NCBI RefSeq assembly: GCF_004799515.1
Contig: NZ_SSMX01000054.1
Coordinates: 62,001 to 126,000 of the forward strand
DNA from: Phenylobacterium sp.
GTDB lineage: Bacteria > Pseudomonadota > Alphaproteobacteria > Caulobacterales > Caulobacteraceae
Direction: 5' to 3'
Length of the DNA stretch: 64,000 bases
The notes below the pieces were generated by a model. It was not told the origin of the DNA, ran no database searches, and saw nothing but the letters and a program-made list of their open reading frames with translations. Made by a program: the position numbers and the translations under genes. Position 1 is the first letter of the stretch, and every line of letters starts with the position of its first letter. Shown in pieces: positions 56,205 through 64,000 of this stretch.

Positions 56205-57359
56205 CTAGGCGCCCTTGACGTTGTCCCAGAAGGTCTTAGCCTTGCCGGCGAAGCTGGCGTTCTTCGGATGCTGCTGGTCGCTGCAGAGGCCGGCGAACTC
56301 GCGCAGCAGCTCCTTCTGGCGGGCGGTGAGCTTGGCCGGGGTCTCGACGAACAGCTCCACCACCAGGTCGCCGCGGTCGCGGGAGCGCAGGGAGGGCATG
56401 CCGCGGCCCTTCAGGCGCACGGTGCGGCCGGTCTGGGCGCCTTCCGGCACCTTGACCCCGATCTTGCAGTTACCGTCGCAGTTCTCGCCGCCCATCAGGC
56501 AGGGCGCGTCGATCTCGCCGCCCAGGGCCGCGATCGCCATGGGCACCGGCACGGTGCAGAGCAGGTCCAGGCCGTCGCGCTCGAAGAGTTCGTGGGCGCG
56601 CACCGAGATGAAGATGTAGAGGTCGCCGCGCGGGCCGCCGCGCCGGCCGCCGTCGCCTTCGCCGGCCAGGCGGATCTGGGCGCCGTCGTCGACGCCGGCG
56701 GGGATGCGCACCGACAGCGTCCGCTCGCGCCGCACCTGGCCCATGCCGTGGCAGTCGGCGCAGGGGTCGAGCACCAGGCGGCCCGAGCCGCCGCAGCGCG
56801 GGCAGGCGCGCTCGATGGAGAAGAAGCCCTGGGTGGCGCGCACCCGGCCCGCGCCGCCGCAGGCGTTGCAGGTGGTGGGGCTGGTCCCAGGCTTGGCGCC
56901 CGAGCCCTGGCAGGTCTCGCAGGACAGCGCCGCCGGCACGATGATCTCAACCTCGGCGCCGGCATAGGCCTGCTCAAGGGTGATCTCCAGGTCGTAGCGC
57001 AGGTCCTGGCCGCGGGCCGGGCCGGTGCGCTGCGGGCCGCGCGGGCCGCCGCCGAACATCTCGCCGAAGACGTCGCCGAACACTTCGTTGAAGATGTCGC
57101 CCACGTCGCGGAACTGAGGGCCGCTGGCGCCGCCCGAACCGTTCACGGCCGCGTGGCCGAAGCGGTCGTAGGCCGCGCGTTTCTGCGGGTCGGAGAGGAC
57201 CGAATAGGCCTCGTTGATTTCCTTGAATCGGCCGGCCGCGTCCTCGCAACCGCCATTGCGGTCGGGATGGTGCTCCATCGCGAGCTTGCGGAACGACGTC
57301 TTCAGGACGCCCGCGTCGCAGGTCCGCTCGACCCCGAGGATTTCATAATAGTCGCGCAT
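56205..57359 (-). CDS. dnaJ: chaperone protein DnaJ
   Basis: Co-chaperone that stimulates DnaK ATPase and delivers substrates; 384 residues. The J domain has HPD at 31-33, followed by a Gly/Phe region. The four zinc motifs are CETCQGSG (147), CNACGGAG (164), CPRCGGSG (186) and CADCHGMG (200). In the C-terminal domain an extra segment with C287, C294 and C298 ([12 protein letters not shown]) interrupts the usual strand before [12 protein letters not shown] 57359 is chosen since it starts [10 protein letters not shown]. It follows dnaK on the same strand with a terminator-like hairpin between. Confidence 0.97.
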   Translation of the reverse strand: MRDYYEILGVERTCDAGVLKTSFRKLAMEHHPDRNGGCEDAAGRFKEINEAYSVLSDPQKRAAYDRFGHAAVNGSGGASGPQFRDVGDIFNEVFGDVFGEMFGGGPRGPQRTGPARGQDLRYDLEITLEQAYAGAEVEIIVPAALSCETCQGSGAKPGTSPTTCNACGGAGRVRATQGFFSIERACPRCGGSGRLVLDPCADCHGMGQVRRERTLSVRIPAGVDDGAQIRLAGEGDGGRRGGPRGDLYIFISVRAHELFERDGLDLLCTVPVPMAIAALGGEIDAPCLMGGENCDGNCKIGVKVPEGAQTGRTVRLKGRGMPSLRSRDRGDLVVELFVETPAKLTARQKELLREFAGLCSDQQHPKNASFAGKAKTFWDNVKGA

Positions 57360-57408
57360 CAAACCGCCAGGAGTTTGGTGTGTGGCTGTTGCTGAGAAGG
57401 TGGGAAAA

Positions 57409-57450
57409 CCCCCGCCCGGCTGCAAGGCTTAAAGACCGAGCGGGCGGGGG
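57409..57450 (-). terminator. rho-independent-type terminator between dnaK and dnaJ
   Basis: In the minus-strand transcript a 10-bp stem CCCCCGCCCG/CGGGCGGGGG with a 22-nt loop is followed by TTTT. This is the best terminator signature in the window. It lies 91 bases past the dnaK stop and 50 bases before the dnaJ start, so it likely reduces dnaJ relative to dnaK expression. Confidence 0.75.
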
Positions 57451-57540
57451 TCCCTAGTCGCGCAGAAGCGGCGGCGACGTCCCCAGTGGCGATCTCTTCG
57501 CAAAAGACGTCCGAGTTCGCCATAGGGCAGGTTGTCACGC

Positions 57541-59457
<1,917 letters not shown>

Positions 59458-59606
59458 AGAGAGTCTAGCTCGCTCCTAATTGGCGGACGTGGCGGGAGGC
59501 CTTCTTGGGAAGCGCCCCGAAGTTGCAACGTCCCCGGTTCGATCAGGTCTCAGCTGGGTTTCCTATAAGGCGGTTTCCTTACCAAGGAACCCAGCGTCGC
59601 CAGCCG

Positions 59607-59634
59607 ATATGGGGAAACTAGCCGCGCCCGCAAG
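59607..59634 (-). promoter_or_regulatory. heat-shock (RpoH-type) promoter of dnaK
   Basis: Read on the minus strand, CTTG (59634-59631) and CCCCATAT (59614-59607) are 16 bases apart, matching the RpoH pattern CTTGaa ... CCCCATnT. The dnaK ATG at 59457 would then have a leader of about 145 bases. The gene-free stretch 59458-59785 holds this promoter. I see no other feature in it apart from the GGAGG before the hydrolase at 59786. Confidence 0.7.
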
Positions 59635-59785
59635 GGTGAAAGTTCTCCAATCGCGCCAAGCACATGAGTCAGAACGGGAGTCCGAGAAGACTCCGGGCCG
59701 GTCAGCTTACACCGTCACTTTGACGGCGGACGCCGGGCGCGGCAGTGTCGGCTTAACAGAAAACAGCCCTGTCCCGGAGGTTTCC

Positions 59786-60646
59786 TTGGTCACTCTCACC
59801 CGCGCCGACGGCAATTGGACCGGCGATCTCGACATCACGCGGCGCTCCATCGCGCTGGCCCTGGCCGGCGGCTATGCCGTGGCGGCCTTTTCCGCGGAGG
59901 CCGAGACGATCACCACCGACACGGTGGGCCTCGTCGCCGAGACCGTCGAGATCCAGAGCGCCGACCGCAAGATCCCCGGCTACCTCGCGCGGCCGGCGGG
60001 GGCCGGCAAGCACCCGGTCGTGTTCGTCAATTCCGAGGTGTTCGGGGTCCACGAGTGGGTCAAGGACATCTGCCGCCGGCTGGCCAAGGCCGGCTATGTG
60101 GCGCTGGCCCCCGACCTTTTCGTCCGCGCCGGCGACCCATCGAAGACCACCGACATGAAGGTGGTGATGGACATCGTGAAGGCCACGCCCGAGGCGCAGG
60201 TGCTGGCCGACACCACCGCCTCGCTGAAATACCTCTCCGCCCAGCCCTTCGCCGACATGAAGCGCCTGGGCGTCACCGGCTTCTGCTGGGGCGGCGGGGC
60301 GACCTGGCGCTGCTGCGAAGTCTATCCGGAGTTCAAGGCGGGCGTGGCCTGGTACGGGCCGCTGAAGCCCGCGTCCTATCCGCGCGTCTCGCCCTTCGAG
60401 GGCGTGAAGGACCTGAAATGCCCGGTGCTCGGCCTCTATGGCGGCCAGGACAAGGGCATCCCGGCCCAGGATATCGACGACATGCGCAAAGCGCTCGCCG
60501 CGGCCGGCAAGAGCGCCGAGATCGTCGTCTATCCGGACAGCCAGCACGGCTTCCTCGCCGACTACCGAACGAGCTACGATCCCAAGGCCTCGGCGGAGGC
60601 CTGGCCGAAGATGCTGGCCTTCTTCAAGGCCCACGGGGTCGCGTGA
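59786..60646 (+). CDS. dienelactone hydrolase family protein, possibly Tat-exported
   Basis: A 286-residue alpha/beta hydrolase. The nucleophile cysteine is in VTGFCWGGGATW, the acid in GLYGGQDKGIP and the histidine in YPDSQHGFLADY, matching the dienelactone hydrolase triad. The N-terminal region carries ITRRSIALALAGGYAVAAFS, which looks like a twin-arginine signal or membrane anchor. The start is TTG 59786 with GGAGG five bases upstream. Related proteins act on ester substrates of unknown identity. It is divergent from dnaK. Confidence 0.88.
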   Translation: MVTLTRADGNWTGDLDITRRSIALALAGGYAVAAFSAEAETITTDTVGLVAETVEIQSADRKIPGYLARPAGAGKHPVVFVNSEVFGVHEWVKDICRRLAKAGYVALAPDLFVRAGDPSKTTDMKVVMDIVKATPEAQVLADTTASLKYLSAQPFADMKRLGVTGFCWGGGATWRCCEVYPEFKAGVAWYGPLKPASYPRVSPFEGVKDLKCPVLGLYGGQDKGIPAQDIDDMRKALAAAGKSAEIVVYPDSQHGFLADYRTSYDPKASAEAWPKMLAFFKAHGVA

Positions 60647-60653
60647 TGCGCGC

Positions 60654-61061
60654 TTAGTGCGGGGCCTCGTCGGGCGGGGGCGCCGGCGGGGCTTCCGTCG
60701 GCGCTGCGCCAGCCGGCGCTGCGGGCGCGGCCGGGGCGGCGACCCCGGGCGGCGCGGTCTCGGCGGCGGCCTTAGCGGCCTCGTCAGCCTCTTCCTTGGC
60801 TTCCTTCTCCGCCTCGAGGCGCTCCTTCTCCTCGGGCGTCAGTTCGCGGGGCTGGGCCGCGCCTTCGATGCGGTCGGCGCCCAGCGGGGTGGCGTCGGCG
60901 GCCACCAGCGGGGCCGCGCCGACGGCGCCCGCCGCCTTCTGGCCCGGCATGCGCCCGTGCGACGGGACGTTGACCACCCCGAGCGTGAAGGCCGAAAGCG
61001 CCACCAGGACGATAAAGCCCGCGACCACCTGCAGGACGCGATGCGGCATGGACCATTGCAT
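60654..61061 (-). CDS. small membrane-anchored Ala/Pro/Glu-rich protein
   Basis: A 135-residue protein with one membrane segment near the N-terminus (VLQVVAGFIVLVALSAFTLG). A charged helical stretch follows (LTPEEKERLEAEKEAKEEAD, then EAAKAAAE), likely coiled coil, and a tail made almost only of Ala and Pro ending PPAPPPDEAPH. This layout suggests a periplasm-facing linker protein. No named family is recognised. It is divergent from ftsK over 153 bases and converges on the hydrolase with a seven-base gap. Confidence 0.7.
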   Translation of the reverse strand: MQWSMPHRVLQVVAGFIVLVALSAFTLGVVNVPSHGRMPGQKAAGAVGAAPLVAADATPLGADRIEGAAQPRELTPEEKERLEAEKEAKEEADEAAKAAAETAPPGVAAPAAPAAPAGAAPTEAPPAPPPDEAPH

Positions 61062-61132
61062 GGCGCGGACCCTACTTCCGGCGCCTTCCGCCCGCAAATC
61101 CGAAGCGGCGGGGGCGGCCAAGTAAATGCCGG

Positions 61133-61140
61133 TTAACCAT
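61133..61140. promoter_or_regulatory. possible CtrA half-site upstream of ftsK
   Basis: TTAACCAT, the short CtrA half-motif described in Caulobacter, lies 75 bases before the ftsK start in the divergent region. A full TTAA-N7-TTAA site was looked for and is absent. With only eight bases this is weak on its own; its location next to a cell-division gene makes it worth noting. Confidence 0.3.
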
Positions 61141-61214
61141 CCGGACGCCAAACATGCCGCAAGCGAACATGAGACGGCTGATTTGCCGGCGGGCTTGAGT
61201 TGGAGTTTCGAGGG

Positions 61215-63572
61215 ATGGCGCGGACGGCGCGGAAGACCGGGATGGCCCTGGTCTGGCACATCGCGGACCTCGCCTGGTCGCACCCGGGCGCGGCGCGCCT
61301 GCGCGGCGGCGTCACCGCGGCCGCCGGCGCGGGCCTGGCCGTGGCCTTCGCCACCTACAACCCCGCCGATCCCAGCCTGAACGCCGCCAACCTGGCGCGC
61401 CCCACCAATGCGCTCGGCGGCCCCGGCGCGACCCTGGCCGACCTCTTCCTGCAGTCGCTGGGCCTGGCCTGCGGGCTCGCCGCCCTGACCATGGTGGTGC
61501 TGGGCCTTTGCCGGGCCGTGGCCAGCGATCCCGCGGCGGGACGCGGCCGCCTGCGCCTGCGCGCCCTGGCCGGGGCCGGCGGCGTGCTGGCCCTGGCCGC
61601 AGCGCTCGCCTGGCCCGCGCCGCCCGCCGCCTGGCCGCTCGCCAAGGGCCTCGGCGGCCTCTGGGGCGACGCCCTGCTGGGCGGCCTCGCCCGCCTTCTG
61701 GCCTACGCCCACCTGCCGTTCGCCCAGCCGATCGCCGCCGCCGCTTTCCTGGCCGTTGGCCTGGCCGCCCTGGGCTACGCCATCGGCCTGCGCCGCGCCG
61801 AGCTGCACGGCTTCGGCGACTGGCTCTCGGTGATCCTGACGCCCAAACCCAAGCTGGTCGCCGCCAAGCCTGAAAAGGCCGAGCGCGCCCCCAAGGTCTC
61901 GGCCCGCGAGCGGCGCGAGGCCGGCATCGCCGACGCCGCCCTGGATCCGGCGCCCGTCCTCGCCACCGAGCTGGGCGAGGGCCCCAAGGTCAAGGCGCCC
62001 AAGTCCGCGCCCAAGGAAAGCCCGCGCGAGCAGCGCGAGGCGCAGTCCACCTTCGAGTTCGTCCGGCCCGGCGGCTTCGTCCTGCCGGAGCTCTCCATGC
62101 TGGCCAAGCCCAAGCCGCGGGCCGCCCAGTTCGACGAGGGCGCGCTGCGCCAGAACGCCCAGCTGCTGGAGAGCGTGCTGGCCGAATTCGGCGTCCGCGG
62201 CCAGGTGGACCAGATCCGCCCCGGCCCGGTGGTCACCCTCTACGAGCTGGTCCCGGCCGCCGGCGTGAAGTCCGCCCGCGTGGTGGCGCTCAGCGACGAT
62301 ATCGCCCGCTCCATGAGCGTCGCGGCTTGCCGCGTCTCGGTGGTGCCGGGCCGCAACGCCATCGGCATCGAGCTGCCCAACCAGAAGCGCGAGACCGTCT
62401 ACCTGCGCGACCTGCTCGCTTCCACCGAGTATGAGCGCGGCGGCCAGAGCCTGCCCATGGCGCTGGGCGAGACCATCGGCGGCGAGCCCTACATCACCGA
62501 CCTGGCGCGTATGCCGCACCTCCTGATCGCCGGCACCACCGGCTCGGGCAAGTCGGTGGGCGTCAACGCCATGATCCTGTCGATCCTCTACCGCCTGCCG
62601 CCGGACCAGTGCCGGATGATCATGATCGACCCGAAGATGCTGGAGCTCAGTGTCTACGACGGCATCCCGCACCTCTTGGCGCCCGTCGTCACCGACCCGA
62701 AGAAGGCCATCGTCGCGCTCAAGTGGACCGTGCGCGAGATGGAGGACCGCTACCGCCGCATGTCGAAGATCGGGGTGCGCAACGTCGCCTCCTACAACGA
62801 GCGCGCCAAGGAGGCCGCCGCCAAGGGCGAGCACTTCGAGCGGACCGTCCAGACCGGCTTCGACGACGGCGGCCGGCCGATCTACGAGAGCGAGAAGATC
62901 ACCCCCGAGCCCATGCCCTACCTGGTCGTGGTCATCGACGAGGTGGCCGACCTGATGATGGTGGCCGGCAAGGACATCGAAGGCGCCGTCCAGCGCCTGG
63001 CGCAGATGGCGCGGGCCGCCGGCATCCACCTGATCATGGCCACCCAGCGCCCCTCGGTGGATGTGATCACCGGCACCATCAAGGCCAACTTCCCGACCCG
63101 GATCAGCTTCCAGGTCACCTCCAAGATCGACAGCCGCACCATCCTGGGCGAGCAGGGCGCCGAGCAGCTGCTGGGCCAGGGCGACCAGCTCTACATGGCC
63201 GGCGGCGGGCGGATCACCCGCCTGCACGGCCCCTTCGTCTCCGACGGCGAGGTCGAGGCGGTGGCCAAGTTCCTGCGCGAGCAGGGCCAGCCGCAATACC
63301 TGGAGGAGGTCACCGCCGCGCCGGACGAGGACGCCGAGCAGGGCGACTTCGGCTTCGGCGGCGAGGGCGAGGGCGGCGGCAACGACCTCTACGACAAGGC
63401 CGTCGCCGTGGTGACCCGCGACGGCAAGGCGTCGACCAGCTACATCCAGCGCCGCCTGCAGATCGGCTACAACCGCGCCGCCTCGCTGATCGAGCGGATG
63501 GAGCAGGAAGGCGTCGTCGGCCCCGCCAACCACGCCGGCAAACGCGAGATCCTGGTCAGCGCCGCGCCGTAG
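61215..63572 (+). CDS. ftsK: DNA translocase FtsK
   Basis: Septal DNA pump that clears chromosome termini and activates XerCD recombination; 785 residues. The N-terminal 185 or so residues have four hydrophobic segments, then a short linker rich in Lys and Pro. The motor has Walker [17 protein letters not shown] near residue 440 and Walker [21 protein letters not shown] near 570, followed by [20 protein letters not shown]. The last 65 residues ([20 protein letters not shown], then [20 protein letters not shown]) are the gamma winged helix that reads KOPS sites. ATG 61215 is preferred; TTG 61200 and ATG 61242 are alternatives. Confidence 0.96.
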   Translation: MARTARKTGMALVWHIADLAWSHPGAARLRGGVTAAAGAGLAVAFATYNPADPSLNAANLARPTNALGGPGATLADLFLQSLGLACGLAALTMVVLGLCRAVASDPAAGRGRLRLRALAGAGGVLALAAALAWPAPPAAWPLAKGLGGLWGDALLGGLARLLAYAHLPFAQPIAAAAFLAVGLAALGYAIGLRRAELHGFGDWLSVILTPKPKLVAAKPEKAERAPKVSARERREAGIADAALDPAPVLATELGEGPKVKAPKSAPKESPREQREAQSTFEFVRPGGFVLPELSMLAKPKPRAAQFDEGALRQNAQLLESVLAEFGVRGQVDQIRPGPVVTLYELVPAAGVKSARVVALSDDIARSMSVAACRVSVVPGRNAIGIELPNQKRETVYLRDLLASTEYERGGQSLPMALGETIGGEPYITDLARMPHLLIAGTTGSGKSVGVNAMILSILYRLPPDQCRMIMIDPKMLELSVYDGIPHLLAPVVTDPKKAIVALKWTVREMEDRYRRMSKIGVRNVASYNERAKEAAAKGEHFERTVQTGFDDGGRPIYESEKITPEPMPYLVVVIDEVADLMMVAGKDIEGAVQRLAQMARAAGIHLIMATQRPSVDVITGTIKANFPTRISFQVTSKIDSRTILGEQGAEQLLGQGDQLYMAGGGRITRLHGPFVSDGEVEAVAKFLREQGQPQYLEEVTAAPDEDAEQGDFGFGGEGEGGGNDLYDKAVAVVTRDGKASTSYIQRRLQIGYNRAASLIERMEQEGVVGPANHAGKREILVSAAP

Positions 63573-63596
63573 GGGGCGCTGCTTGCCCTTGACGCC

Positions 63597-63744
63597 GTGT
63601 CATCCCGGTTTCGCCGCAGGCGAAGACCGGGATCCATAGACGCTGCGGCGCCGGGGAAGACGCACATCGCCGCCGCCTTACGATCTCACCGCCGCCGACG
63701 CGTATGGGTCCCGGACAAGCGCTGCGCGCTTTCCGGGATGACAC
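63597..63744. repeat. palindromic intergenic repeat with 12-bp ends
   Basis: GTGTCATCCCGG (63597-63608) and its exact reverse complement (63733-63744) enclose 124 bases after ftsK. Each end is also part of its own hairpin: CCCGGTTTCGCC against GGCGAAGACCGGG on the left (63604-63632), and TCCCGGACAAGCGC against GCGCTTTCCGGGA on the right (63709-63738). It is the kind of REP-like element found in many Caulobacterales intergenic spaces. Confidence 0.7.
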
Positions 63745-63792
63745 CGATGGGGAAAGAGCGGTCGGCGTGGCCATCTCCAGGCGCCACTCCGC

Positions 63793-63932
63793 CTTGGATC
63801 TCATGGATGATGCGAGCTTCCGGGCCTGGGCAAGTCAAGGACCGGCCCTTGGCCGGCCGCATCGCGGCGACGCTCCGCGTCGTCCTTGAGTTGCCCAGGC
63901 CCGGAAGCAAACTGGCCGCCATGAGATTTAAG
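63793..63932 (+). repeat. structured palindromic element, copy 3 (140 nt)
   Basis: In the gene-free end of the window, 63573-64000. Outer arms CTTGGATCTCATGG (63793-63806) and CCATGAGATTTAAG (63919-63932). Internal loop ATGATGCGA left and AAACTGGCCG right. Main stem 63816-63842 with 63882-63908, 27 positions with one G-G mismatch at the same place as in copies 1 and 2. Apical hairpins: 63843-63855 (CGGCC-CTT-GGCCG), 63856-63868 (GCCGC-ATC-GCGGC) and 63869-63881 (GACGC-TCC-GCGTC). The left flank CATCTCCAG matches copy 1 for 21 more bases. The remaining bases to 64000 show nothing certain; an ATG at 63986 could begin a gene beyond the window. Confidence 0.92.
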
Positions 63933-64000
63933 CCGCAGTCCGCGGGTTCATGCCTCGACCTTGGTTGCACACCCGCACCTCACCCATGAATCCCCCCGAA

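Noticed and set aside
61062-61214. Full CtrA binding site (TTAA-N7-TTAA) before ftsK
   Set aside because: Only one TTAACCAT half-site is present, so it is reported just as a weak candidate.
60654-63533. 959-residue minus-strand open frame over ftsK
   Set aside because: Only the last 135 residues (61061 down to 60654) look like a protein; the rest is antisense to a clear FtsK.

Overview
The window looks like chromosomal DNA from a high-GC alphaproteobacterium of the Caulobacterales, probably Phenylobacterium or a close relative. This is inferred from gene content and order: chvI-chvG-hprK-PTS EIIA-HPr in a row, pseB/pseC for pseudaminic acid, a TonB receptor with an STN domain plus FecI/FecR, dnaK-dnaJ, and the general GC and codon style. 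There is no rRNA operon, CRISPR array, phage or intact insertion sequence. It reads as a core-genome segment whose intergenic spaces carry palindromic dispersed repeats.

Layout. 1-5.1 kb: a leucine cluster, leuC (5' end cut by the window) - VOC protein - leuD - small monooxygenase - TylF-like methyltransferase - leuB. 5.1-9.5 kb: a frameshifted GNAT gene, a MarR-GNAT fusion with a palindromic operator, a PLP decarboxylase, an EVE protein, a SnoaL-like secreted protein and a PaaI-type thioesterase. 9.9-20 kb: asd, rarD, a secreted beta-propeller/phosphoesterase, a serine hydrolase, pdxY and an ABC importer of the NitT/TauT type. 20-28 kb: ahcY with an upstream palindrome, a CYTH-CHAD protein, bioB, an acyltransferase and an ABC-2 exporter. 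27.8-33 kb: the HPr/EIIA/HprK/ChvG/ChvI block, with a 568-residue unknown protein divergent from it. 33-40 kb: pseC/pseB, a short-chain dehydrogenase, phhB, a HAD hydrolase, VanZ, a DUF3445 protein and a small glycosyltransferase. 40-48 kb: FecR and an ECF sigma factor, two glycosyltransferases on the other strand, the STN-type TonB receptor and a 2OG-Fe(II) oxygenase. 48-56 kb: an EnvZ/OmpR-like pair with a Spy-like periplasmic protein, an EF-hand protein, a 1065-residue autotransporter and tRNA-Arg(CCG). 56-64 kb: dnaJ, dnaK with a heat-shock-type promoter, a dienelactone hydrolase, a membrane-anchored Ala/Pro-rich protein and ftsK.

The most interesting signal is not a gene. Three intergenic copies (9578-9717, 36836-36977, 63793-63932) of a 140-142 nt element share one exact fold: an outer 14-nt stem, a conserved asymmetric internal loop, a 27-position stem with one G-G mismatch at the same place in every copy, and three hairpins packed on top with no unpaired bases between them. 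Stem sequences differ between copies but change together in both arms, so the structure rather than the sequence appears to be conserved. All three copies have the same orientation, and each lies near a second kind of palindrome starting TCATCC. I do not recognise the family.
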